Source: Corynebacterium haematomassiliense (GTDB lineage: Bacteria; Actinomycetota; Actinomycetes; Mycobacteriales; Mycobacteriaceae). From it: a stretch of DNA of 64,000 nucleotides. A program made the position numbers and the translations under genes. Under the pieces are notes generated by a model. It saw only the letters and a program-made list of their open reading frames with translations, had not been told where the DNA came from and searched no databases. The stretch spans positions 407,605 to 471,604 of the forward strand of contig NZ_JACDTZ010000002.1 of NCBI RefSeq assembly GCF_013978595.1, given 5' to 3'. Positions 10,612 to 20,808 of the stretch are shown one piece after another (within the stretch, counting starts at the first letter, position 1; the number at the start of each line of letters is the position of its first letter).

Positions 10612-11940
10612 TTAGGCGTCGCGGAGATCGATGCCCTTGGTCTCCGGGAGGATCTTCATGCTGATCAGGGTGAGCACGCACAGCACCACAACGTAGATAC
10701 CCGAAATGTGCGTGAGGTCGTGGGACGTGAACCACTGGAAAATGTACGGTGCGGTGCCGCCGAAGACGGCCACGGACAGGGAGTAGGCGAAGCCGATGCT
10801 GCTGGTGCGCTGGGAGGTGGGGAAGACCTCCGCCATCACCGGGGCCAGCAGCGCGCCGCCGGCTGCAACCGCCACCACCGCGACGGTGGCGGCGACGAGC
10901 ATGGTCCACGGGCGGGAATCGATCATGCCCATCAGCGGGATCTGTAGCAGGCCCACCGAGATGGCGAAGGTGTACATCACGGGTTTACGGCCGATGCGGT
11001 CAGACAGCGCACCCCACAGCGGGAGGGCGATCAGGCCGCAGGTCTGCGCGAACACGGACACCCAGTACGCGCCCTGAGTGGACATGCCGGCGTGGGTGAT
11101 GGCGTAGGTGGAGACGTAGGACGTCCAGGTGTAGTGCGCTGCGGTCACACCGGAGACCATGCCGATGACCAGCAGGATGTTCATCCAGTTGGAGCGGACC
11201 GGGGTCTGCGGGCGGGTGGCCGAGAGGTCGTCGTAGGACTCGGCGCCGCCTTCCTGGATCTCGTTGAAGTGCTCGGACTCCTGCATGTGGCGGCGCAGGT
11301 ACAGGGCCACGAACGCGGCAGCGGCGCCCAGCCAGAACGGGATGCGCCAGCCCCACGCGCCGATCTGCTCGTCGCTAAGCACAAGCGAAATGATGCCGCC
11401 GAGGGTGTAGGCGATCACTGAGCCGCCGAAGATGGACATGTAGACCATGGAGCCCCACTTGCCGCGGCGGTCGCGCGGGGCGATCTCCGGGATGTAGCTG
11501 TTGGCCGTGGCTGATTCGCCGCCGTGGGCGAAGCCCTGGATCACGCGCACCAGCAGCAGGATGACGGAGGCCCAGATGCCGATCTGCTCGTAGGTGGGCA
11601 TGACACCGATGACCACGGCGGACAGCGCCATGATGATGATCGTCATCATCAGCACGTTCTTCCGGCCCACGCGGTCTGCGATGCGGCCGAAGATGATGCC
11701 GCCCAGCGGGCGGACTAGGAAGCCGACAGCAAAGACGCCGAAGGTGGCCAACAGTGCAGAGGTGGGGTCGGATTTGTCGAAGAAGGCTGCCGCGATAAAC
11801 GGGGCGAAGACGGCGTAGGAGCTCCACTCGAACCATTCGAGCAGCTGGCCGATGAGGCTGGCGCCGAGGGACTTCTTGTCGGCTGGGCGTTCGGCCGCGA
11901 TATGGGTCGTGCCCATTGTGGAGCGGGGTTTTGTACTCAC
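10612..11940 (-). CDS. MFS transporter, metabolite:H+ symporter type
   Basis: 442 residues with twelve hydrophobic segments. It shows the start motif LLEWFEWSSYAVFAPF and the cytoplasmic loop motif GRIADRVGRKNVLM of the metabolite:proton symporter group (ShiA/KgtP/ProP relatives), which import organic acids and similar small molecules. The GTG start at 11940 has a strong ribosome-binding site (AAGGAGGA). It is divergent from the carboxylase operon, sharing a 367-bp intergenic region that contains a palindromic operator candidate. It is likely the uptake carrier of the catabolic block, but the substrate is unknown. Confidence 0.88.
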   Translation of the reverse strand: MSTKPRSTMGTTHIAAERPADKKSLGASLIGQLLEWFEWSSYAVFAPFIAAAFFDKSDPTSALLATFGVFAVGFLVRPLGGIIFGRIADRVGRKNVLMMTIIIMALSAVVIGVMPTYEQIGIWASVILLLVRVIQGFAHGGESATANSYIPEIAPRDRRGKWGSMVYMSIFGGSVIAYTLGGIISLVLSDEQIGAWGWRIPFWLGAAAAFVALYLRRHMQESEHFNEIQEGGAESYDDLSATRPQTPVRSNWMNILLVIGMVSGVTAAHYTWTSYVSTYAITHAGMSTQGAYWVSVFAQTCGLIALPLWGALSDRIGRKPVMYTFAISVGLLQIPLMGMIDSRPWTMLVAATVAVVAVAAGGALLAPVMAEVFPTSQRTSSIGFAYSLSVAVFGGTAPYIFQWFTSHDLTHISGIYVVVLCVLTLISMKILPETKGIDLRDA

Positions 11941-12307
11941 GGTTCCTCCTTCGGGGACTGTTGTTTGACCGAAAATGTATTGCCTAGATCACGTTGTTGG
12001 GTGCGGAATGATCCGAAGCACGTCATTTTTTAGTGCTCGATTTCTGGGGCACCGGAGAGAAACTGCAGCTCGTTGCGGGTTTCCGGGATGGGTGGCACGG
12101 GAGCGGTGTTCGGTATGCGAACGCGCGTGCTTTATGCGCACCCCAGAACGGGGGGAGTGGTTTACCGCGCATAAGTGCACTCAAGGTGCGGTTTCACAAG
12201 TTTGAACTGAAATGAGTCGCGCTTCACACTTTTTCGGGCGTACATTGTGCGCAACGGTGGCTAGCCACTCGGCAGTTGCCACGGTCTGGCGTTTCTAAGG
12301 AGGAACA
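11941..12307. promoter_or_regulatory. Divergent promoter region (MFS gene / carboxylase operon)
   Basis: There is no gene in these 367 bp. The region is AT-richer than its neighbours near the MFS start and holds the palindrome GTTCG-GTATG-CGAAC at 12108-12122. A strong ribosome-binding site (AAGGAGGA) precedes the ATG at 12308. No unambiguous -35/-10 pair was identified. Confidence 0.5.
12108..12122. promoter_or_regulatory. Operator candidate GTTCG-N5-CGAAC (IclR type)
   Basis: Perfect 5-bp inverted arms with a 5-base spacer (GTTCGGTATGCGAAC). Read on the other strand, 14 of 16 core positions match the operator at 17994-18012 (GTTCGCATAYCGMACA). It has the GTTCG-N5-CGNAC form recalled for PcaR/PcaU binding sites. 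It is placed roughly midway between the divergent start codons. Confidence 0.55.
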
Positions 12308-13864
12308 ATGGCACTTAGCCCAGAAGAGCTGAGCACAGAGAGCCTCGCTGAAATCTTCGCCGCGGGTGGTCGACCGGCGGACAGTGAGCGAGAAATCAAG
12401 ATCATCGACACCACGCTGCGCGACGCGCACCAGTCCATCTGGGCGACCCGCATGCGCACCGAGCACATCATGGACCTGCTCGACGACGTGACCAACGCTG
12501 GCTTTGAGCATGTTGACCTGGTCGCTCCGATTCAGTTCGACGTGCCGGTGCGCTACCTCAGGGAGGACCCCTGGGAGCGCGTGCGCAAGGTGCACGAGGC
12601 CGCACCGAACACGAAGTTCCGCTCCATGGTCCGTTCCCGCAACCTCGCGTCCTTCGACTTTCTGCCTGACGACGTCATCCACGCGTGGGTTGAGCGCCTC
12701 TACGCCAACGGCTTCCGCGTCATCGGCGCTTTCGACGGCCTCAACGACATCGACAACATCGCTGACACCCTCATCCTGGCCAAGGAGCTCGGCGCCGAGA
12801 CCTACGGCTGCCTGTCCTACTGCCTGTCGCCGGTGCACACCGACCAGCTCTACATCGACAAGGCCCAAGAGCTCGTCGAGCGCACCGACGTGGACCGCAT
12901 CATGCTCAAGGACGCCGGCGGCCTGCTCACCCCGGACCGCATGAAGACGCTGATCCCGGCTATCCGCAGCGCCATCGGCAACGACCTTCCGCTGGAGGTC
13001 CACACCCACTCGCTGACCGGCCTGTCCCCGCTGACTTACATCTACGCTGCAGAACTCGGTGTGGACTCCATCCACACCTCCATCGCCCCGCTCGCCAACG
13101 GCCAGGGCCAGCCCGCCACCCAGGCGCTCGCCCGCGACCTGCGCGCGCTGGGCTACACCGTCAACATCGACGACGAGCGTGTGGACAACGCCAGTCAGAA
13201 GCTCCAGGAAATCGCGGACCGCGAGGACAAGCCGGTGGGCAAGCCCCGCGCGTTCGACGGCGTGCACTACATGCACCAGCTGCCGGGAGGTATGCTCACC
13301 AACTTCGAATCCCAGCTCGCCACCGCCGGCCTGTCGGACCGCTTCGAAGACCTGCTCTACGAAACCGCACGCGTGCGCGAGGAGCTGGCGTACCCGATCA
13401 TGATCACCCCGTTCGCCCAGTTCGTGGGCACCCAGGCTGTGATGAACGTGATCTCCGGCGAGCGCTACTCCGTGGTGCCTAACGAGATTAAAAAGTACGC
13501 GCTCGGCCACTACGGCGAGCCGCTCGCGCCGATCGACCCGGACGCGCTGGAAAAGATCAAGGCCAACGGCTCCTCCGAAATCGAGGAGGGCCGCCCGGAG
13601 CTCGAGCCGCGCCTGCCTGGCCTGAAGGAGCAGTACCCGGACGACGACATCGACACGCTGCTGCTGCGCGCCAACATCCCGGGCAACAACGTCGACGAGA
13701 TGCGCCGCTTCGTCGCCGAAGGCCGCGCGGGCCAAGGCGAAGGGGTGCCGGGCGGCGAGCTAACCAAGCTCGTGCAGAAGATCTACGAGACCACCACCTC
13801 CGGCGAATTCCGACTGAAGACCGACGACCTCGAAATCAACCTGACCAAAAAAGGAGAGCAGTAA
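12308..13864 (+). CDS. Biotin-dependent carboxyltransferase subunit (pyruvate carboxylase / transcarboxylase 5S type)
   Basis: 518 residues. An HMGL-like TIM barrel carries the conserved DTTLRDAHQS (Asp34) and the residues expected for metal and carboxyl transfer: Lys201 in MLKDAGG (the carbamylated Lys) and His232/His234 in VHTH. The spacing matches transcarboxylase 5S. The C-terminal PYC/OADA conserved domain follows (LPGGMLTNFESQL, FVGTQAVMNV). Keto-acid-binding residues Arg38, Gln42 and Arg109 are kept, but the usual WGGATFD segment is replaced by VAPIQFD (about 72-78) and the NDxRN motif by NDIDN, so the substrate may not be pyruvate. First gene of an operon with carrier and biotin carboxylase subunits. 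Confidence 0.85.
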   Translation: MALSPEELSTESLAEIFAAGGRPADSEREIKIIDTTLRDAHQSIWATRMRTEHIMDLLDDVTNAGFEHVDLVAPIQFDVPVRYLREDPWERVRKVHEAAPNTKFRSMVRSRNLASFDFLPDDVIHAWVERLYANGFRVIGAFDGLNDIDNIADTLILAKELGAETYGCLSYCLSPVHTDQLYIDKAQELVERTDVDRIMLKDAGGLLTPDRMKTLIPAIRSAIGNDLPLEVHTHSLTGLSPLTYIYAAELGVDSIHTSIAPLANGQGQPATQALARDLRALGYTVNIDDERVDNASQKLQEIADREDKPVGKPRAFDGVHYMHQLPGGMLTNFESQLATAGLSDRFEDLLYETARVREELAYPIMITPFAQFVGTQAVMNVISGERYSVVPNEIKKYALGHYGEPLAPIDPDALEKIKANGSSEIEEGRPELEPRLPGLKEQYPDDDIDTLLLRANIPGNNVDEMRRFVAEGRAGQGEGVPGGELTKLVQKIYETTTSGEFRLKTDDLEINLTKKGEQ

Positions 13865-13867
13865 ACC

Positions 13868-14404
13868 ATGTCTGACATCACCAACTTCAACGAACTGAAG
13901 TCCCTGCTTGAATGGGTCAACCAGTCCGGCGACATCGAAGAGCTGAGCATCAAGTACGGCGACATCGAACTCGCCCTGTCCAAGACCCCGGGTGGTCTGA
14001 GCCACCTCAAGGCAGCCCCGGCACCGGCCGCACCGGAAGCGCCGAAGGCTGAAGCACCGGCACCGGAACCGGCTCCTGCTCCGGCCGAGGCCCCGGCGCC
14101 TGCGGAGGCTCCGAAGGAAGATGCCCCGAAGCCGGAAGCTGCTGCTCCGGCAAGCTCCGGCACCGGCATCGAGGTCAAGTCCCCGATGGTGGGCACCTTC
14201 TACGCCGCCCCGAAGCCGGGCGCGGACCCGTTTGTGAAGGTCGGCGACACCGTCGAGGTCGGCCAGGTGCTCTGCATCGTCGAAGTGATGAAGCTGATGA
14301 ACAACATCGAAGCGAAGACCGCCGGCACCGTCACCGAGATCCTCGTGGACAACGAGGACGCCGTCGAGCACGGCCAGCCGCTGATGGTCATCGAGCCGAA
14401 GTAG
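13868..14404 (+). CDS. accB: Biotin carboxyl carrier protein
   Basis: 178 residues: an AccB-like N-terminal part, an Ala/Pro/Glu-rich flexible linker at about 48-97, then a biotinyl domain. The biotin acceptor is Lys142 in EVMKLMNN. It starts three bases after the carboxyltransferase stop and ends seven bases before the biotin carboxylase start, so the three subunits form one transcription unit. Corynebacterial acyl-CoA carboxylases normally use a fused AccBC chain, so a stand-alone E. coli-style carrier here points to an acquired, separate enzyme. The symbol is by similarity only. Confidence 0.85.
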   Translation: MSDITNFNELKSLLEWVNQSGDIEELSIKYGDIELALSKTPGGLSHLKAAPAPAAPEAPKAEAPAPEPAPAPAEAPAPAEAPKEDAPKPEAAAPASSGTGIEVKSPMVGTFYAAPKPGADPFVKVGDTVEVGQVLCIVEVMKLMNNIEAKTAGTVTEILVDNEDAVEHGQPLMVIEPK

Positions 14405-14411
14405 GTACCCC

Positions 14412-15796
<1,385 letters not shown>

Positions 15797-15797
<1 letters not shown>

Positions 15798-16723
15798 TGC
15801 TGCTGCTCTTCGCCATGCTGGTGGGCGCGATCGTGCCCGTCCAGACCGCGATTAACACCCGGCTGCGGCAAAGCGTCGGCTCGCCGATCGGCGCGACGTT
15901 TGTGTCCTTCATCATTGCGGTGGTGGTCGCCTCCGTTATTTCTTGGGGTGCGAGTGGGGCACTGGTGCCAGACTTATCGACGGCCGCCTCGCAACCGTGG
16001 TGGGCATGGCTCGGCGGGGTCATGGGCGGGATGTTCATCGCCGGCAACATCGTCCTGTTCCCCAAACTCGGCCCCGTGCAGACCGTGATCCTGCCGATTC
16101 TGGGCCAGGTGATCATGGGGCTGTTAATCGACCGGTTCGGGCTGTTCCAGTCGCCGCAGGTGCCGGTGGGGCCACTGCGTCTTCTGGGCGCGCTGATCGT
16201 GGTCGGCGGCATCGCCATGGTGCTGGAGATCGGGCGCACGCGAACCATCATCCACGGCACCGCCGAAGGTGCCACGCTGTGGTTGTTGCGCGCCTTCGGC
16301 GTGGTCATGGGCATGGGCTCGGCCACCCAAACCGCCGTCAACGGTCACCTCGGCCGCGCGCTGGGTAGCTCGCTGCAGGCCGGCCAAATCTCGCTGGTGG
16401 TCGGTCTTGTGCTGCTGGCAGTGATGTCCGTGGTGCTGTCCGGGCCGCGCCGGGCGCTGGCCACCGGGATCGCGCCAGGGCCGTGGTGGATGTGGCTCGG
16501 CGGCATGCTCGGTGCGTTCTTCGTGTTCGGCGGCGCTGCGCTGTCGCCGATCCTGGGCACCGGCACCACCGTGATTGCGGCGCTGGTAGGCAACATCATC
16601 TGCGGCCAGGTGCTGGAATCGCTCGGCGTGGGCACCGGCGGGCGCCGCAGTGCGCCCACGCCCTACCGCCTCACCGGGCTTGCCATTGTGCTGGCGGGCG
16701 TGGTGATGGTGCGGATGCTTTAG
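15797..16723 (+). CDS. DMT-superfamily permease, DUF606 type (duplicated)
   Basis: 308 residues, almost entirely hydrophobic, with about ten membrane segments arranged as two similar halves (AINTRLRQSVGSPIGATFVSF and AVNGHLGRALGSSLQAGQIS begin equivalent helices). Each half resembles a DUF606/YdcZ unit of the drug/metabolite transporter superfamily. The start is GTG at 15797, overlapping the biotin carboxylase stop as TAGTG, so translation is coupled. Location in the operon suggests transport of a substrate or product of the pathway. Direction and substrate are unknown. Confidence 0.78.
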
Positions 16724-16744
16724 ACGTCGATAGGCAATGTGCAC

Positions 16745-17896
16745 CTAGCCCCGAAGATTCCTCCACCGCTCCAGGGTGAGGGTGGGGGACAGCGAGCGAG
16801 AGACGCACGTGGCAAAGGCGCCGTTTTCGTGCTGCTCCTCGGTGAAGATGCTGTCGCGGTGGTCCGGGGTGCCGTCCACGACGCGCATGATGCACGTGCC
16901 GCACGTGCCCTCCGAGCACTGGGACAAAATTGGCACGTCCTCGTCCTCGAAGACTTCCAGGACGCTCTGGCCCTCCGGCACCTTGTAGGTGTCGCCGTTG
17001 AGGACGACCTCGAAGGGGCCGTCCGCGTCGTGGTTGCCGGCGAGGGTTTCCTCCGAGGCGCGGAAGGCCTCGAAGTGGATGTTGGCTTTTGGCAGGTGTT
17101 GGGATGCGACCTCCATGACGCCGTCCATGAACCCCTGCGGCCCGCACACGTACAGGTGGGTGTCCTCCGGGGCGCTGTCGGATGCGGCGAGGGCTTCCTC
17201 GATGTAGCCGGACTGCTTGTCGCGCTCGCCGGTGGCGAAGATGCTCTTGGTCTGTCCATGGAGGTAGGTGTCAATGAGGTGACGCATCAGCGCCCGCTCC
17301 TGGCTGGATGCGAAATACAGCACCGAGTAGTCCGCCTGCTGGATCTGCAGCTCGCGCGCCAGCGAGAAAATCGGCGCTATGCCCACGCCTGCGCCCACCA
17401 GGATCGAGCGCTTTGCGCCGGGGGCGAGGCCGAAGTTGTTGCGGGGTGGCAGGATGCGCACCGTGTCGCCCGGCTCGATGTTGTGGGCGGCGATGGAGCC
17501 GCCGCGCGAATCCGTCTCCAGCTTCACCTCGATGCCGTAGATGGCGCGCTGACCGGAGTCTTCGGCGCTGAGGTGGTGCATGGGAAACAGGGAGAACTGG
17601 CGCACCAGCTCCTCGCCCTCGGGGGAGTGCAGCAGGAAGTCCGCGTGGCAGCCTGGCTCGTAGCCGGGGATGGGGGAGCCGTCGCGGGTCTCAAGCGTGA
17701 TCAGCGCGATGCCGTGGGCGCGTTCGACGTCGACGGCGGTCAGTTCGATGACGTTGGTGGCGTCGCTGGGTTGCTCTGCTCGGCGAGCTTGCCTGCTGGC
17801 AAACGCCTCCTCGCGGTCGAGCGCGTTCGGGTCCGTGCCTCTGCTCCTGCCGCCAAAAAGCGTGGTCAAGCTGCTCAATCCCTTGCCGTTTCTCAC
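16745..17896 (-). CDS. Oxygenase reductase: flavin/NAD(P)H domain plus C-terminal 2Fe-2S ferredoxin
   Basis: 383 residues. The order is an FMN/FAD-binding barrel (about 60-165, RQFSLF), an NAD-binding domain (GAGVGIAPIFSLAREL; YVCGPQGFMD), then a plant-type 2Fe-2S domain with Cys327, Cys332, Cys335 and Cys364 (CSEGTCGTC). This is the architecture of phthalate dioxygenase reductase and VanB, which pass electrons from NAD(P)H to an oxygenase. The GTG at 17896 was chosen because GGAGG lies five bases upstream. Longer frames run into the regulatory region. It is divergent from the two haem-oxygenase genes and probably serves them or an oxygenase elsewhere. Confidence 0.88.
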   Translation of the reverse strand: MRNGKGLSSLTTLFGGRSRGTDPNALDREEAFASRQARRAEQPSDATNVIELTAVDVERAHGIALITLETRDGSPIPGYEPGCHADFLLHSPEGEELVRQFSLFPMHHLSAEDSGQRAIYGIEVKLETDSRGGSIAAHNIEPGDTVRILPPRNNFGLAPGAKRSILVGAGVGIAPIFSLARELQIQQADYSVLYFASSQERALMRHLIDTYLHGQTKSIFATGERDKQSGYIEEALAASDSAPEDTHLYVCGPQGFMDGVMEVASQHLPKANIHFEAFRASEETLAGNHDADGPFEVVLNGDTYKVPEGQSVLEVFEDEDVPILSQCSEGTCGTCIMRVVDGTPDHRDSIFTEEQHENGAFATCVSRSLSPTLTLERWRNLRG

Positions 17897-17993
17897 GTCA
17901 ACCTCCGTTGCAAAATTTCGCCGCAAAACTGGTTGCCGGCCTTTTGTGTAATGGATAGTATAAGGCCACGCAAAAGTGACCGACACCACAAAA

Positions 17994-18012
17994 TTGTTCG
18001 CATATCGCACAA
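17994..18012. promoter_or_regulatory. Operator TTGTTCG-N5-CGCACAA between reductase and oxygenase genes
   Basis: The 19-bp near-palindrome TTGTTCGCATATCGCACAA lies in the 221-bp divergent region between the reductase (start 17896) and the first oxygenase gene (start 18118). Outside the five-base spacer it is identical to the site at 31753-31771 beside the IclR gene except for one position (C versus T). Its core GTTCG-N5-CGCAC matches the PcaR/PcaU operator of other bacteria as recalled. Likely bound by an IclR-family regulator. Confidence 0.7.
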
Positions 18013-18117
18013 ACAACAATTTGTACTGGTCGACAGGGTTGTCGGCGCGTGTTTGCAACAAGGCCCAACATCAGGCGCCCTGAGCTAGGGCCTCTACGTC
18101 AAAGGGAAGTGACACGA

Positions 18118-19497
18118 ATGACTGCCAGCACCGATGCTCGCGAGGAGCATCAATACCAACATCCGGTGCACCCGGAAATCCTCCCGATGTCGGACAATCC
18201 CTTCGAGGATTTCCGCTACTTCTACCGGGACGGCATGCCGCTTCGCCCGGCGCCAAAGCGCCGCACGCGCCGGCCGGGCTGGGCGACGCTGCGCCACAAC
18301 TTGTTCGACCGCTGGCACACCGTCGCCGACGAGTGGGAGGGCTACACCAGCTTCCAGACAAAGCTTCTGGACGACCACATGTGGCAAACCGACGAAACCG
18401 GAGCCAAACTCGCCGAGGCGTTCAAGCGCGACGGGGCAGAGAAGTCCCGCGCCGACTTTGAAACAGCGCTGAACCAGGGCATTGACAAGGTCGCCGACCC
18501 GTCGCCGGAGCTGGTGGAGTTTTTCGCCGAGGTGGACAACATCCCGGACTGGATCGACCTGGAAGCCGCCGAGCGCGGCCGCATTGCCTACTACAACGTC
18601 ACGCCGTCCGCGGAGCTGCTTTCCATCGGCTTCGCCTACTGGGCCACCACGATGGAGGACCGCACCTCCGCGGCCACCGGCGAGACCGCCATGTTCGAGA
18701 TCGAGTCCTTCACCCGCATCATCGAGACGGTGAAGTTCTTCGTGGACCTGGGCAAAAAGGGCGTGTTCGACCGCTACAGCGACGGCCTGAAGGCCGCCGT
18801 GCGCGTGCGTCTTTTGCACGCCCAGGCCAACCGCGGCCTGGAAAAGCTGTGGGGCCCGGACCACTACAACGAGTTCGGCCGCCCCATCGGCTCGTCCTTC
18901 CTCGTCTCCGGCGAGGGCTGGTTCGCGCTCATGCCGATCGGTGTGGACGAGTTCTTCGGCCGCCCGCACACCGGCGAGGAGTGGGACGACGTGGCCATGT
19001 ACTGGGCGTGGGTGCTCTACCTCATGGGTGCCGAAGAGCGCCTGATCCCGAAGACCGGCGACGAGATGCGCAAGATGACGGACTTCATCTACGCCAACGG
19101 CGGCTACTCCTCGGACTACCACGTGCGTGTGGCAACCGCCCTGATGGGCATCTTGGAGGACCTGGACCCGAAGATGCCGGCGCAGGTGCTCGGCGCACTG
19201 TCCTTGATCATCGGCGACGAGGACACCAAGTTCATGGTCAAGGGCTCCCGGTTCGAGGGCACTCCGTACCTGCACTGGAAGATCGCTTTCCTGCTCAAGG
19301 CGAAGGCCGAGGCCGTGATCTACCGCGTGCGCGACAAGCTGCCCGGCGCCCAGGCCGCGAAGGCGAAGAAGGCCGCGGACGGCAAGCCGCCGTGGTCCGA
19401 CGTGTTCAAGCAGATCGAGGACTACGTCGCCGAGAAGGCCCCGCACGTCAAGGCCGAGTACAGGCTGCACGACACATCCAAAGAAGGCCTGCGCTAG
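18118..19497 (+). CDS. Oxygenase MpaB-family (DUF2236) haem protein, copy 1
   Basis: 459 residues, soluble, no signal peptide seen. The segment TRIIETVKFFVDLGKKG (about 199-215) followed by VRVRLLHAQANRGL (His234) corresponds to the haem-binding core of latex-clearing protein and the MpaB oxygenase family, in which this His is the axial ligand. Known members cleave carbon-carbon double bonds of isoprenoid chains with O2, giving aldehydes and ketones. The ATG at 18118 follows AAAGGGAAG. First of three co-directional genes (a second MpaB protein, then aldehyde dehydrogenase). More divergent from characterised members than copy 2. Substrate unknown. Confidence 0.72.
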   Translation: MTASTDAREEHQYQHPVHPEILPMSDNPFEDFRYFYRDGMPLRPAPKRRTRRPGWATLRHNLFDRWHTVADEWEGYTSFQTKLLDDHMWQTDETGAKLAEAFKRDGAEKSRADFETALNQGIDKVADPSPELVEFFAEVDNIPDWIDLEAAERGRIAYYNVTPSAELLSIGFAYWATTMEDRTSAATGETAMFEIESFTRIIETVKFFVDLGKKGVFDRYSDGLKAAVRVRLLHAQANRGLEKLWGPDHYNEFGRPIGSSFLVSGEGWFALMPIGVDEFFGRPHTGEEWDDVAMYWAWVLYLMGAEERLIPKTGDEMRKMTDFIYANGGYSSDYHVRVATALMGILEDLDPKMPAQVLGALSLIIGDEDTKFMVKGSRFEGTPYLHWKIAFLLKAKAEAVIYRVRDKLPGAQAAKAKKAADGKPPWSDVFKQIEDYVAEKAPHVKAEYRLHDTSKEGLR

Positions 19498-19535
19498 CCC
19501 GCGCGAGCCGGCCCCAACACCCAAGGAGCACGATT

Positions 19536-20762
19536 ATGACTCAGACATTCGTTGACAACCCGCTCGCGCAGGACCACTACAACCGAACTGATTGGCCGGT
19601 GGCACGTGGGAGCCGCGAAGCTTTCGTCGAGAAGTTCGGCGAGGAACGCGCGAAGCGATTCGAGCAGGCGTTTTGGGCGATGGACCCGATCGCCGACGCG
19701 CTGTACACCAGCGGCAACAAGGCCAAGGACATCATGCCGAACCTGCGCGCGGCACTTGCGCGCGGCGAGGCGGACGCCGATACGCTGCCCGAGGTCAAGG
19801 CGCTTATCGACGACATGAATGCCGCCCTCGACGGCGTGGACTGGGAGCGGCTTGAGCGCGGCCAGAAGGCTGCGCTGGCGATCCCGGTGCTGGCGCAGAA
19901 CCTCTCGCTCGGCCCGGGCGCGCTGATCCACACCTACTCGGCGCCGTCCATCGCCGACATCCTGGTCAACACCGGCGAGCTCACCGAGGGAGCCGTGCAC
20001 CGCCTGGCATACACCACCAACTGGATCTACTCGGTGTACCTGAAGGACGGGCTCAAGCCGGGCAACGTCAGCTACATCCACACCGGCATGGTCCGCGCGA
20101 TGCACGCGCACGTGCGCCGCGTGCAGACGCAGCTCGGCCTTGACTACTCCGAGTGGGGCGCGCCGATTTCCGAGCTGGACATGTTCCGCACCTGGTTCGA
20201 CTTCACCTACATCGCGTTCACCTACCTCCGGAACCTCGGCTACCGCCTTTCCCTGGAGGAGGAGCAGGACCTGTTCTACCTGTGGCGGGTCGTGGGCCTG
20301 ATGCTGGGCATCCCGGGCGACCTCCTCGAGCCGGAGACGGACATCGACGCCTCCCAGGAGACCATCGACGCGATCCACTTCGTCGACGGCGAGCCGAACG
20401 ACGCGTCGCACGCACTGGTGGAAGCGCTGTTCAACGGCTTCCGCACCAACGCCAAGGAGCTGCTGCCGTTCCCGGACGAGTCCATCGACGACTGGATGTA
20501 CACCGCCACCCGCCTCATGCACGGCGACGAGGTGGCCGACATCTACGACGTGCCGCACGCCGTGTCCCGCCCGTTTGCCGAGCTGGACCTCCCGCTCGTG
20601 CAGCAACGCTTCGACCTGCTGCGCGCCAACCCGGAGGTGCTGGCGCAGGTTGTGGAGGAAAACCACAAGACGCTTCTCGACGCGCTGACGCAGGAAACCT
20701 CTTACATGGGCCAGGACCAAGGCATCAAAATGAGCGACGGCGCTTACAGGCCCGGCGCATAG
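19536..20762 (+). CDS. Oxygenase MpaB-family (DUF2236) haem protein, copy 2
   Basis: 408 residues, about the length of latex-clearing protein. The conserved blocks are LAYTTNWIYSVYLKDGLKPG, VRAMHAHVRR with putative haem ligand His190 preceded by Arg187, then YSEWGAPISELDM and FYLWRVVGLMLGIPGDLL, which follow the Lcp/MpaB order (EWGxPINQxD, HLWRYxGWxMG). The two copies share architecture but little sequence, so they may form a heteromer or act on successive bonds. The start at 19536 has an AAGGAG site. It lies 38 bp after copy 1 and 46 bp before the aldehyde dehydrogenase, consistent with an operon that produces and then oxidises an aldehyde. Confidence 0.78.
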   Translation: MTQTFVDNPLAQDHYNRTDWPVARGSREAFVEKFGEERAKRFEQAFWAMDPIADALYTSGNKAKDIMPNLRAALARGEADADTLPEVKALIDDMNAALDGVDWERLERGQKAALAIPVLAQNLSLGPGALIHTYSAPSIADILVNTGELTEGAVHRLAYTTNWIYSVYLKDGLKPGNVSYIHTGMVRAMHAHVRRVQTQLGLDYSEWGAPISELDMFRTWFDFTYIAFTYLRNLGYRLSLEEEQDLFYLWRVVGLMLGIPGDLLEPETDIDASQETIDAIHFVDGEPNDASHALVEALFNGFRTNAKELLPFPDESIDDWMYTATRLMHGDEVADIYDVPHAVSRPFAELDLPLVQQRFDLLRANPEVLAQVVEENHKTLLDALTQETSYMGQDQGIKMSDGAYRPGA

Positions 20763-20808
20763 TGATAGAGTTCACAACCGATATAAACCGAACCCCGAAA
20801 GGAACACA

